A stretch of 64,000 bases of DNA from positions 2,108,001-2,172,000 of the forward strand of contig NC_026504.1 of NCBI RefSeq assembly GCF_000182925.2, written 5' to 3'. The DNA comes from Neurospora crassa OR74A (lineage: Eukaryota; Ascomycota; Sordariomycetes; Sordariales; Sordariaceae). Below the pieces are notes generated by a model that was not told where the DNA came from, searched no databases, and was given only the letters and a program-made list of their open reading frames with translations. Below are positions 22,435-34,273 of the stretch, piece after piece. Every line of letters starts with the position of its first letter. The first letter of the stretch is position 1. Made by a program: the position numbers and the translations under genes.

Positions 22435-25400
22435 AAGCCACAATCTACCAGATAAACATATGGTAATTCTAGGTGGTGAACGTGGTTGTGAATGATACAA
22501 TCTATTTTCCACTCGTTGGGATAGGGACTTGAGAAAGATTTGCAATTCATCCTACCTTGAAAATCTTCTTGGACGATTCACAACAATTGTCTTGAAAGTA
22601 ACGCGCACCGACATACTGGTATTAAGCGTAAGCCCAGATAGAGCTCCCTTACCGTATAAATTCGCGAATTCGAGATTAGGGATAGGCAGGCGCAACAAAG
22701 GGTTGAAAGTGTAAAAGAGCTATCAATATATGCCCAATGTGCTGTGTGGGTGTATGCGGTTGACCAACACCTTCAATCCTCTGTTTCCTCCTCTCGGTTT
22801 CCCGAGTTTACATACGGTAGCCCTAGTCTATGTGCGAAGTGGGCATTTGCTGGGTCTCGCCTCTAATATGCTGTTGTCTGCACATGTGCTGCGTGTCGAT
22901 CCGTATAATATGTATATCTCCTCACTTAACATACTGTATATATATGATGTTCTGCATAGACGTTTGAGTCTGCATCGTATGTACACCAGACCCTGTGTTG
23001 AAGAAAATAGTTGTTCGATTCAAACAACTCAACAGCGACAACGTCCTTAGGCATACGTACCAGCATGGGAATTTGAAGATGAAGATTGTGCTAATGTGTT
23101 GGGGTAGTAGAGGTAGTATAGATGAGAGACAGCTGACCAGTGACACGGAGTGATCAACAAAGGAAGAAGGGGGCGGCGAGGTGGGGAGTACAGTTCAAAC
23201 CCCCGTTAATGCAACTTCTCAATGCCGGCAGCTCAGAATCTTTGCAAACAGTGAGGCTTTGCAAAAGGAGCTGTGCGCAAAGACGTAGGCTTTTTGGTCA
23301 CTGGACCACCGCCGCGAGGTTTTTGAAAGTGGGTCCGATTGTGTAAGGGTGCCCTCCCTCCCGCTAGTGTCGGACCCTTATTAATACACTACAATTTCGG
23401 GCCGTCAATCGTACGTTGCCGACATATACACTCAAGTACACCAGAGGGACTGCGGGCAGTTGAATCCTTCGTAAAAGAGAGGTTTTTGGATAGGGCAGTC
23501 AGTCTTTGAATTAACATCAATGTGTTTCAACGAAAACGAGAAACGAACATCAAACGGCACACACCTGCAGGGGCGTACCCCAACTGTTGATGTACATACC
23601 TGACTTGGTATCTGATTTTCAGCGCCATCTTCGCCTCCTGATTTCGTTTCGCGGATGCCGAAGAGTGGTAGACATTATGTAAGTTGGAGTTTTCGGATGA
23701 GACCCTGATGGCCGGGCAAAAGCGGCACATTATAAGAAAACCCAAGAGGGCGGAGCGGAGGGTTTGAAGAAGAGGCTCTGCGGTTGCACCTGTACAGAGT
23801 ACGCCTCTGCTGGGATGTGACTTGTCAACTGGGTGCACTGGCTCTACAAGAAACAGGGAATGCGCTGAGGACCAATCGATCATTTCTTGTTCCAAGGATG
23901 ATGTTCTTTGCCACCCCCCAAAAAAACACGCTAACAACTTGCGTTCCAGCAGAAGTGTACCTCTCTGACTGTGATGTACATAGTTTCCCAATCACACTGT
24001 GAAAATCTCTTTCCTGCAAGTAAACTCGAGCAACATCAATGAGGGGTAGCTAATACAGTTCGTCCAGGCGGGGGAAATTAGAACTCCGTACACTACTGAC
24101 GAGCCTTGACGATCACGTCAGCCTTGGTTTCCTCCTTGGGTGATATTCATACGCCTTCTTGTTATTCTATTGGTTGGTGTGCCATTGGTTGTGAATGTCG
24201 CAAGGGTCTGGGACCTGTGTACATCCATCGGCCTTGGAGCTCGCGAGGGGGGAATGGAGGGGCCCTTTTTTTTTTTTTTTTTTCTTCATTTTCTTTATTG
24301 ATGTGGGCACGTGAGGGATACGTCGAGCTGCTGGAAGATGAGTTCTTCCCGTTGTGAAAGGTGAGAGAAATTTGACAAATCTAGATCTAACGTAGTATCG
24401 GGCGGGTAAGGCATGTCTTTGAATCGCTGCTCAGATGGGGTCTCCACTTGGACGTTCTTTTGAAAGCGAGGATGTACACATCACCCCTTGAAAGTTCGTT
24501 AGCGCGGGACTTTACTACACACTCTTCGCAACTTAACGAATATTCCACCTTTTTTGATGCAAGAAGTTGGTATCAACCAGATGCGTTTCGAATAGTTTAT
24601 ACACTTTCTCCATTTTTTGCTTTGAATGTGGTTGTCCCGTTTTTTTTCTGTGAAGTCTCGCAAACCGGTGTCATAAGAACCGCGCTAACAAACTTTTAAG
24701 CATTGATGTATAGACTGCGAGTCACATCGGATAATGGCAAGTTTCAAGCTGTAGTCGAAATTGAAGTGAGATCCCATGTTCTTTCTTCCTGATGCTCCCA
24801 GATCTTGGAAGGTACATATAACTAGTGAATTAAGGTCTCAGCAAGCATGCGGGATGCCATGGACCACGGTTTCGAAATGCCTACGTCGAAGAGTTCCCAT
24901 CATGTGACGGCAGACGTGTCAGGACAAGCTGTAGTGTAGCAGCTGATGCGGAACAATCCCGGGGTCAAAGTATTGCGAGGAGTGGCCGATAGCGGTATGT
25001 AATATCACATTGCCAGACTTGATCGTCCAACAGTCCACCTGGGTTGCAGTCGTGTGCAGTCGTGAAATAAGGACGCGATCCCATAAACGCGACCTAGGGT
25101 AGAGAGAAGCTACCTACCTAGGTACGTAGTTCACCTCAGGACGCCCATTTCGACATTGGATCACGCCGGCTAGCTCCAGGTACCAGACAGGGCCCGAGTT
25201 CGGTCCTGGCGGATCTGAGACCGCAGTCCTCGGCGATCGAAGCCGCCTCAACGTCGTGTGCGAAACTGAAGCAAGCGGTTAGCTGCTTGGTTGACGTGGT
25301 CGGGATGAGAAACGCTTTGGATTTCAGGCATACGATGTACCATGTAAAGTTATTTGCCAGGCGCCGGTGTGGGCCAGTCTGTAGAAGTGGTTAGACATAC

Positions 25401-26459
25401 AATTGAATTTCAATGTCGAGCTCTTCGGCATTTGGACGACGGGCAGCAAGGATAGAGACGGGACTGGGGAGGGGGTCATCGGCTGGAGCGGAGGTGGGCT
25501 TTGGTGGGGACGCAGAGTCCGGATGTCGTACAGAAACCTACATGCAGCTAACTTCCGGTACTCAAGAGTACTTTGCATAGACCATCCCTGCTGTGGGGAT
25601 CTGAGGTATCGATCACGTAGTGCTGATATGTGCTACCAGTGTCCGCCGAGCGCAGCGATCACTCGAGTGCGCTGGACTTTCCCGTACTGGACTCGAGTGT
25701 TAGTGAGGTCACTTAATCTGTGTCTGGTAGGGTTGCGCAAGTCCTCTTCGCAATTCAACCCTACTTGCCCGAAAGCCCATTGTGTTTTGCCCTATTGCAT
25801 CGAGGCTTTGAGGTAAGTTCCTTGCTGGAGCCCCGAGCTCAAGCCTTGAGGTTCAGTTCCGTTGCAGGCTGGTGCAGAGCGAGGTGTTGGGGACCCCTCG
25901 GCGTTGCGGTGCGCTGCAAAGTGCTGCCAATTACCCGGGCGAGCTGCCTGTGCGACCCCAGTGCGACTTCCCAGTGTGAGGTGACATTGCAGTGAGTGCG
26001 GTTCTTGACCTGGGCTAGGTCTTTGGGGCCCGCGTGGGCTTTTGAATTGAGCTGGAACCTGAAGGGGCGTGGGAGCCTCGACCGGATTTCACACGTCGTC
26101 ACCGCCATTCCGAACTCCCGCAGGTTCCATTCGAGTGGGCAGTCCTCTGCGAGTCTCGACGGGAGTCTGGGTTTCACTTCTCAGTCTCGGCGGGGAGTCT
26201 TGGTCTCGACTACACATTACAACGGAACAACAACAACAAAAACAACCACAACAACAAACTGGCGAGGTACTTAAGCTCGCTGTCGTCGCAACGTGTCTGT
26301 AAGAAAACAGAGGAAACAGCAGCTGTGTCTTTCCACCGTCCTTGCTCCTTCAGGTGCCCCGCACGCGTGTCATTCGTCTTGTTCGAATCAAGAGGAACCT
26401 GGTCGTCGTGGATTACCGATTACCATACCCTAACATTGCCCTGTTACTTTCACAACTCG

Positions 26460-26579
26460 GTAAGTTTCCAATGACTTCCACTTCCCGTCCGTTTCTCGGC
26501 CCCCGTCCCTGTCCCGAATAGCCTCATCCACAATCTGCAGTGTGTATACAGTATCGTGTGTACCTAACTGCGTCCATAG
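26460..26579 (+). other. Candidate 5'-UTR intron of lst4
   Basis: The donor GTAAGT at 26460 matches the consensus fully. A CTAAC branch site (26563-26567) is followed 12 nt later by the acceptor CCATAG ending at 26579. The 120-bp length is in range. It lies about 730 bp upstream of the lst4 start codon and downstream of a CAA-rich, leader-like stretch. The transcription start is unknown, so this is a splice-signal prediction only. Confidence 0.4.
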
Positions 26580-27312
26580 CACACATACCACACTTCACTG
26601 CCGAGACTTAGTGGCCGCCGCTATATACGCTATATACCTGGCAGATCCTTGGCTCACTGGGCCCATTGTATCCCATCCACTCACTGCGTTTCCTCGGAGC
26701 GCCTCACCACTTTTTGCGACCGAGGAGCCGCGACGTCCGGATCCAGTCCTAGACCAGCCCAGATCACCCACGATCTCGTCTCGCGCCCCCGTTCTTCCAC
26801 CGTTCCTCGTCGGTCGTGGGTGTCGGTCGTCAAGGCCACGCACCACCGTCTGGCTATCGACAAGGCATCGTCAGCAACTCGTGGATGCCGATTGCTTTCC
26901 TTTTCCATCTTTTCACGCGCACAACGCAGTATATCAATTGTCTGAGGCTTCTTAGCCCTGTTCATCAGTGGACAACCAGTCCGAGCCCGTCCGCACGAGG
27001 ATTGTTGAAAAGCTTCAAGACATTTGTCTGTCTGGTATTTGATCTTTGCGCCGAATCCCACGGAGTCAAGTCATCTGCTTATGAGGACGACTCATCCCTT
27101 CTACTTGTTTTGTTGACATCCTTACTCTCATCACTCTTCCGTATGGCGACCGCACCGCTGAGAATGCAACCCCTTCGGCTGACCGCCCCAAGAGGATGCT
27201 GTTGAAGACGATCACTCCGTGACTTGTCTGCATCTTGACCATTCTCGCCTTGGACTGACTGTTTATACAAAGACGAACAAAACTGTCAGCTCCATCTTTT
27301 CTTCCGCAAAGA

Positions 27313-30300
27313 ATGCTCGGGAAACTCTTTAACCTCGGTGCTGTGTCGGGCGCCGGAGATACCGCTTCCGCCCAAACAGCTTCCTACAAATCTATCACCT
27401 CCCTAGATTCGGTTCAAGAAGACATACACACTCGAAATCTTCTCTTTCCCGATCCGCAGGACTTGTTCGAACAGCGTCTTAACGACGTTTTTCCCCTATC
27501 AAGCGTCTCTTCTGTCACCGCGAGCCCCTCGACCAATGCCTACGACTACAATGGCAGCATTGAGCTCGATGTGCGCGACGTTCGCGTCATTGTTATGCAG
27601 GATGCTCTAGGCTCCCTCACCTCTTCCCTTCTCTACGACAGCCAGTCGCCGCCTACCGTCCAAAGCAACCCGTTGAAGGGCGGTCCTTCATCCCTCTACT
27701 CTGCCCAAGATAGCCGCCGCAACCCGACCTCCCCGCGGAAGCCCAGTATCAGCCATACACAACGTCCTATGGTCATCCAGTCCAGCAGCCCCAAGACGCG
27801 ACAAGGTGCTTTTGAAAATAAAAGTTCCCTTGGTCGAACTCCGGGCCATGGTCACTTCGAATCCGACTCCCAACGCCACATGCGCGAGTATCGCGAGGAA
27901 CTTGCCACTTTCTCCAGCTGCATCTTCGGCAATTCCGAACTCATGGCATACAAAGGAACATCGACAAAGGTTCACGTGGTACCGACAGAAGCCAAACAGA
28001 CCGACTCCGGTTCAGCGTTTGCTGACAGGCAGAGCTCCATGGGGAGGGCAAGTATGAGGTCGAGTCGGCTTTCACAATCATTTTCCTCGGAGACCATGCC
28101 GTCTTATGCAGGAGCTCAGAGCGCTGCTTCAGCAAATCGTGTGCCAGATCGTAAGCGAGTCCTCGTCACGAGACTGTTTCCCGTGAGTCTACCTGTTGAG
28201 GAAGATATGATCAGTCCTCGTTCCTCCTTTACCGAACAAAGCACGGGTTACCCATTCCCACAGGCCGCCGAGGACGTCAGAAATAAAAAGAAAAAGGTGC
28301 AGCCCAAACAGAAGAGAACTCCCATGTATGCGGTTGCGTTGGTAATCAACCTTCCTCAGTCTTCCACTCATCACACGCCGACCACAACCTCGAGGCAAGG
28401 TTTTCGGGAATCCAGTTCTTACCAAGAACAGGATTCGTTTCCTTCTTCCCTTAATTCAATACGACCCTCAGGTTGGACTATGGTTGGCCAGGGAGGGTAT
28501 GGATTTGAGTCTTTCGAGACGACTTTCGGCAGTGACACTGAAGACCAAATCGATGTTATCACACAACATTGGGACATAATTATGAGGACGCTGAATCAGC
28601 TGCAATCTGTCGTTGCCAAGGTCATATTATCGATGCTTCTACAGGCGGATTTTGCTTCCCCTGACCCTCTTCCGGCTTACATCCCCTCTCAGATCGCACA
28701 AAGCCAATCAAAAGCTGGACGGCGCAGCGGCGATCCACCTCCACCCAAACCACCCAAGACAAATGCAAAACACGTTACACTACCTCCAAACTGTCTTCTC
28801 GAGAATCGACATATCAGCCGGGAAACGGACTACGCCAAGGCCAGGATAATCGATGGTATTCGAGCGGCGCGAGTCGTCACTGGACAGAACCGATGGCCCA
28901 TTTGGCGGGAGGAAGCTCGTTGGGTGGCCAGATGGGCTGGCGGCAAAGAGCAGGGCTTCTTTTTTAACTTACTTACAGGCTTTCTTGCGACACACACCGA
29001 CTGGCTGCAAGCACTAAGCCCCCCATCCTATCGGCGTCGCTATTGTATACAGCAGAAAGGGCGCATGGACGTAGATGCGTCGGTTCCCAATCGGACTGTT
29101 ATTGTGGCCCAAGACAAGAGCGTTGCGCGAAGATTACTCTTTTTATTGGCTGCATTTTTGCCGGCATCCCAACAGGTCCCCGGTGTCCGTCCACACCGGC
29201 CAAGTACCGCTGCTTCATTCGGGACTTTTTCGCAGTCTCCCCCATCGCTTGTTGTGCCTATCCTTAAGGAGGAGTCGCTAAGAAGGAGGATCAACCGCCG
29301 TACGGGTCCCGGGCGAGCATGTCACTCGCGAAATTTCAGCTTGCAGTCACAAGGCGCACGTGCTGCCGCAGTTCCGACTAACTTGGCGCACTTGAGTATG
29401 GAATCGAGGCACGAGAGGCGAGCTTCCGACGCTAGTTCGATACGGACGACCCATCTTCCCATCCGAGGCAACGATCTGACCATGCAGAAAAGTAGTGCTG
29501 CTACAACTGGAGCTATCACCCCTGAAATGAGCATCGCTCATTTTGCCATGGTCCATCGCGCCGACTCTTTTGCTAGTACTCGACCGGGCAGCAGTAACAG
29601 CCTTGCTGCCGACGACCTCAAGCGTATCTCACGGTCTGGGAGTGGAGGTTCGCAGAGCTTTATGACCAGCGAGCAACGACAGACTTCGAGGTGGGGGAGT
29701 GTGATCAGCGGCTTATGGAGCACGCGAAGAAGAGACTCCATCGTCTCAGCAAAGCCTCGCAGTGGCAGCATTGGGCAAAGTGAAGCTACAACCTCTCCGT
29801 TGAGGAAGGACCCGGATAGAGCCCCCATGTCACCCCAAACACCTGGAAGGAGCTCTATGCGGCAGCCTGGGGACGTCCCAACACGTGCTGCCCTGGATCA
29901 AAGGGGAAATCCAAAATCACCGGTTGCAGTGCCTGGAGAGAACCGAAGCTTCTCAGGCCAAACCACTCCCGGACAGAAGCCACAAAGGATTCCCGATCCT
30001 TCAGGTGCCTTTGAATCTCCGGTCAAGACGTCCATTAATGATGACGGAGTCATTGATGTCGATATCCCTTTCCCTGACTATCTTGCCTCTTTCGAAACTG
30101 CAGTGAGTTCACCATCGAGCAGTGGATACCTATCCAACGCTGGGTTTGGTATAGCATTCGATACATTTGAGCAGTCGTCGCGCGTATCTGTGGATGCGGA
30201 TGGGCCATTGAATGCTGCTGGTTGGCTGCAAAGTTACCATCCAGATTTCGTACTCCAGGCGATACCGGCGCAAGAAGGCCTCAAGGAGCAGATCAAGGCC

Positions 30301-31002
30301 TCGATGGAAGCCGAGCCACCTACTACGTGGGTCCCCAATTCGTCTGAAAGTGCCACGGAGAAGTGGGTGGATGTCAGCACAGCCATCATCGCGGATAGTA
30401 CTACGTTCACGATTACGCGAATACGATATCGTCGTCTCGTCAGGGCCAGTTTTGGTAGTGGCCCGAACACGCCTTCTACTATGACGCCGGTAGCTGCCTC
30501 CCCAGCACCCACACTTCCGTCGCCTTCACCTTTCGACCCATACATCAAGGATGAGTTTATCGAAGAAACATTACTCAGCTCAGATGATGCCTTGGTAGAA
30601 GCTGTAGAGAAGGTCATTGCCACCGCCGGCGACATCAGCAAAGGAAGCTCCAACTGTTCTTCGCGCTCAACCAGCAAGCTGCGAGAGAGGAGTGACAGCA
30701 CGTCGTCCCAGCAGCACCCAGAGGACACCTACCATCGCCCTAGGGAGCTTGTTGTTCCCCAGGAGGTTCCTAGATCACAATGCAAGACCGTGATCTTGTC
30801 AGCTCTAGAAGAAATCATTCGTGAAGTCATAGAAGACTTGGACCCAAGCTTAGGACAAAGGACGGCTGGCGACAAGGAAGCTAGCTCGGGAATAGGTCGA
30901 AGGCGAGAGAAGGAGAACATGGAGGCCCAAAGAATCCCAGGAAGCGTACTGCGAGAGGCAGTCAGGAAATGGCGTGAGAGTATTGATATGGGGAGCGAGT
31001 GA
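27313..31002 (+). CDS. lst4: Folliculin-interacting protein (FNIP/Lst4 family)
   Basis: A single uninterrupted ORF of 1229 aa. Lst4 pairs with Lst7 (folliculin) as a GAP for the Rag-type GTPase Gtr2 and promotes TORC1 activation by amino acids at the vacuole. FNIP features in order: an N-terminal block with LLFPDPQDLF and VRVIVMQDALG...LLYDSQSPP; the strand-helix stretch EELATFSSCIFGNSELMAYKG followed by STKVHVVP; the core KRVLVTRLFPVSLP and TPMYAVALVINLP; a middle domain with ARWVARWAGGKEQGFFFNLLT and VIVAQDKSVARRLLFLLAAFLP; then a long Ser-rich linker and a C-terminal block (VDVSTAIIADSTTFTITRIRYRR). The start ATG opens the conserved MLGKLFNLG sequence. The call rests on several conserved blocks remembered from fungal FNIP proteins rather than a search. 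The leader holds uORFs. Confidence 0.87.
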   Translation: MLGKLFNLGAVSGAGDTASAQTASYKSITSLDSVQEDIHTRNLLFPDPQDLFEQRLNDVFPLSSVSSVTASPSTNAYDYNGSIELDVRDVRVIVMQDALGSLTSSLLYDSQSPPTVQSNPLKGGPSSLYSAQDSRRNPTSPRKPSISHTQRPMVIQSSSPKTRQGAFENKSSLGRTPGHGHFESDSQRHMREYREELATFSSCIFGNSELMAYKGTSTKVHVVPTEAKQTDSGSAFADRQSSMGRASMRSSRLSQSFSSETMPSYAGAQSAASANRVPDRKRVLVTRLFPVSLPVEEDMISPRSSFTEQSTGYPFPQAAEDVRNKKKKVQPKQKRTPMYAVALVINLPQSSTHHTPTTTSRQGFRESSSYQEQDSFPSSLNSIRPSGWTMVGQGGYGFESFETTFGSDTEDQIDVITQHWDIIMRTLNQLQSVVAKVILSMLLQADFASPDPLPAYIPSQIAQSQSKAGRRSGDPPPPKPPKTNAKHVTLPPNCLLENRHISRETDYAKARIIDGIRAARVVTGQNRWPIWREEARWVARWAGGKEQGFFFNLLTGFLATHTDWLQALSPPSYRRRYCIQQKGRMDVDASVPNRTVIVAQDKSVARRLLFLLAAFLPASQQVPGVRPHRPSTAASFGTFSQSPPSLVVPILKEESLRRRINRRTGPGRACHSRNFSLQSQGARAAAVPTNLAHLSMESRHERRASDASSIRTTHLPIRGNDLTMQKSSAATTGAITPEMSIAHFAMVHRADSFASTRPGSSNSLAADDLKRISRSGSGGSQSFMTSEQRQTSRWGSVISGLWSTRRRDSIVSAKPRSGSIGQSEATTSPLRKDPDRAPMSPQTPGRSSMRQPGDVPTRAALDQRGNPKSPVAVPGENRSFSGQTTPGQKPQRIPDPSGAFESPVKTSINDDGVIDVDIPFPDYLASFETAVSSPSSSGYLSNAGFGIAFDTFEQSSRVSVDADGPLNAAGWLQSYHPDFVLQAIPAQEGLKEQIKASMEAEPPTTWVPNSSESATEKWVDVSTAIIADSTTFTITRIRYRRLVRASFGSGPNTPSTMTPVAASPAPTLPSPSPFDPYIKDEFIEETLLSSDDALVEAVEKVIATAGDISKGSSNCSSRSTSKLRERSDSTSSQQHPEDTYHRPRELVVPQEVPRSQCKTVILSALEEIIREVIEDLDPSLGQRTAGDKEASSGIGRRREKENMEAQRIPGSVLREAVRKWRESIDMGSE

Positions 31003-34000
31003 CTTGTGAAATTCTGTTGATACCCTTTTGTTTTTCATTTCTTTGTCATCTTTTGTTGCTGGTTTCCCCGTCATGCTGGCACCCACATACTTAACACGAC
31101 TTCATTAAGCCACAACAGCATCTATTGTTACCATTTTCATCACACCACAATGGGATCCATTTGACACCCCTACCAAATAGCGACCACTATTGGTTGCCAT
31201 ACCCGCCTACGCGCGAATCTGTGCAAGTGGCATCTCCGAGCGCCGATCAATGCATTATTAGTGACGTTCACACATCATTCAATGTCCAAGCTAGCACTGT
31301 CATGGAAAGGGAGTTTGGGCAAGAAGGAAGTATGGGAAGGAAGCATAGGAGGAAGTGGGATAACGGCGTTGAGAGTTCAGGAAATCTTGTAGCATGTAGC
31401 CTGGGCAAGAGTTTGATTTGATGATACACCACGATGAATATATGTTCCTGTTTGTTTCAGCTGTCCGCCTCTCATACCGACAGTTGATTCCATCTCGTGC
31501 ACTGCTTGAAGGCAGCTAGCTAGCTAGTCTAATTCATATATACCACACATCATATGTAACGTGCACTACTGCGGCATCACAACGAGAAACACCATGTGCA
31601 CTCACCCAAACTGTACAGAAAGTACACAACCTACATGCGCCCTCTTCTCCCGAGACACTCGCCGACAATTCGCTACCGACGCAAGATGGTTTGTTCAACC
31701 AAGGCGTTTGGAGTTCAATGATCTTGGAAGGTTAAAGACAAAGGCACTTTCTCTGGTAGATGATGTTAAAAAGTCGCTTCTAGCTAGGTACCTACCTACC
31801 TACCTACTTGGGTAACTGTATTCGCAGCGCCATTTCTTCCAACCCGATCGTCACGTAAACTTGCGGTGTCAGTGTGCATTGAACTGGACGAGACTGGACT
31901 TCTCAACTCCAAGTCAACCGAATGAACCTTTCAAGGTCAACGAGCACTTTAAAATTACCAGAGAGCAGCTTCGGTTATGAGGGTAAGCGCGCATAAATAC
32001 TTTTTCTCCTCCAGCCGATAGGAATCTCCCTTGGTGCCTCTAGGGATAAACGATAAGCATCTCCGTCTCCTCCAACTACCTACTAATTACTATTACTAGT
32101 ATTGAAAGGGATATTGCTAACAGCAACGCCCAATCACTCGCTGGATAAAGTCCAAGTTAAGAACCTGAATAGGTACCTCTATTCATGACACGACTGTCTG
32201 TCTACCTGCCTGCCTGACAATAAGGATGAGGCTGAACTGAACCAAACCGAGTGTGTAGTAGCTTAATAACGTCAAGTATGCCTTGATAAGTATCTGAAGA
32301 TCGACGATGACCCAACTGAACTTGACACTCAAGATGATGCCTGGACGGGTGGAGAGACGAAAGAAACTGACAAGGGCGAAGCAGAAGGAGAGGGGGGGGG
32401 GGGGAAGGTGGCCCGAACCCATCACTCCCTGTCGTCGGCTTTGTTTCCGGCCAATCAATAGAGGTACTTTAAATGTCCATTGATCTGGAGAGGCTCATTA
32501 GCCTGCAGTGTGTGAATCGGTTTAGGAAGTTCTGTTTTGTTCACTGTTGTGGCTGATGCCATCAAGTTTACGGCACTGCCGCCAACTTGAATACCTCTAA
32601 ATACAAGTTCATTGATCTACAGTATCGATCCTGACAATTGGTGGGTCACTTGCTGGCTACTATCTCTACCGTCGGGTGCTCCTTCTCAACTTGGAGTCAT
32701 GCAGTGAGTGAGTGTAGGTGTCCACTGCAGTTCGAGTGAGTTAAGTACCTCTAGTGGTAGTGCAGTGTTCTTTCCTTCAAGGCGGGCTCATCGCTTCTCT
32801 CGCTCTTCACGGCCCACTTTGCTTCTACGTAGGTAGGTACCTTACACTTAGACTGTGACCGCCAGCTCCTTCCTCTCCGAGTCTTTTCAAGTTCTCACAC
32901 TCCGAGTGCATGGAGAATTCCTCTTCAGTCCTCTCCCTCTTTCTCCCACCGCTTACTGCACACTCACCAATCACATACACTACATGCCTACCAGTCCAGT
33001 AGAGTACCGCAGCTTTTATGGGGAGAAGACCTTACTCAACCCAGAGGCAGGTTTGGGTTTTTTGTTTTCTCAGAAACCGTGACCATTGTAGACCATGAAG
33101 GATGGAGCAACCGTTCTTGCCCTGCAACGGTTGTGCCTTTCTAACCGCTTAGCAATCGATCGCCCAACAACCGTGCCTACCTCTACTCAACTTGAAGTTC
33201 TCACAAGGTACGTACCCGGGCCATGCAGACTGTGACTGCCGGCTGCAAGGCAGTGTTCGTTCCCAAAATTCTTTCCTTCAAACCCTCCGCCTCGCTTTTC
33301 TCTCTTTTCGGCCGCTCTTGCTAGAACTGAACACCGCCGGCTCTAGGCTACTTGCTTCAAGTTACTTACTTGTACCCTCATCCCCAACAGTAGAGGTAAG
33401 TACCGAAGTAGGTATCTGTTAGTGACCCTCTTTCTTAAGTATGGTGAAATCATACGCTCTACTACCCCTTCTAACAGACTTCCTGGATCTGTACTTCTAG
33501 TCCCCGGGTGACTCTTCATTTGAGTCTACTGCCATCGTCCGGTACAGCGAGTAGAGGTAGTATCAAGCAGACCGAACCCACAAGCACTCGCTCCGTTCAA
33601 ATCAAATTTTCCCACCGACTTTGATCCACTGCAGCTCTTCAGCTTCCGTCCATCACTCTCTCTCTCCATCGGTCTCCGTGCCTCCTTCAATTTTCTGGCT
33701 TTCCTCGTCACAGCAAGCTGAGGTACTGAAGTACCACAAACCGTACCTACCGTACACACCCGCCCGTTACAGTACCGTGACCTCAAATAGTCATGATACC
33801 GTAGATGCTGAGTACATCGCTACCGAATCGACATGCAGTGCCGCATGCCGTGAATCATAAAACGCTCACTTTGATTCAGTTCCAGACCCGTCGTACTCAT
33901 CACCACTTTGTTTTCCAGATGAGTGTCCTGTTGTCATAGGTGGTATCTACACGTGGACATGACTGTCCAGAACACACCTAAGAACCAGGTCAATTCGAAC

Positions 34001-34273
34001 CATCCGCCACGAACGTTATGCTCCCTAAATTCAAAAATAGTTGGATGGCCAATCCATTCTCATCACCTTTTTGCCTTGCAAACCAACTGCTCGTTTCGTC
34101 TCGTCAAATATCCAATGTCCAAAAATGTCATCTCATAACGTCGTAAAGTAAAGACATGATAACTACCACGGCATCCTACTCCCAATCTCTGTCGCGGACA
34201 TCGCGACCCCGTCCTGTATAAGGAGCCCTGACGTGCCTAATCCGCTCTCCGGCATCCCTGCAACTATTCAGCA
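31003..34273. other. Intergenic region rich in AGGTA/TACCT motifs
   Basis: This gap lies between the converging lst4 and RBR genes. No convincing gene in 3.3 kb. It holds an AGCT-type repeat (31514-31527), a TACC tract (31789-31807), a G13 run (32392-32404), many AGGTA/TACCT palindromes between 31.7 and 33.8 kb, and short re-used sequence blocks between 32.76 and 33.28 kb. The strongly pyrimidine-rich stretches at 32.77-33.7 kb resemble fungal promoters, but no start with a believable ORF follows them. Confidence 0.5.
31789..31807. repeat. TACC tetranucleotide tract
   Basis: Four TACC units plus TAC form the right half of an AGGTACCTACCTACC palindromic cluster. It is the longest of many AGGTA/TACCT motifs in the window. 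Confidence 0.9.

Larger units (their letters stand above)
21541..27312. other. Long intergenic region upstream of lst4
   Basis: No convincing protein or RNA gene in 5.8 kb. Seen here: a (GCAA)9 microsatellite at 22398-22434, a T18 tract at 24266-24283, an AGGTA/TACCT cluster at 25111-25128, and a CAA-rich stretch around 26220-26262 that looks like transcribed leader. At the right end is a probable lst4 5' leader with a good intron signal and upstream ORFs, listed separately. Confidence 0.5.
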
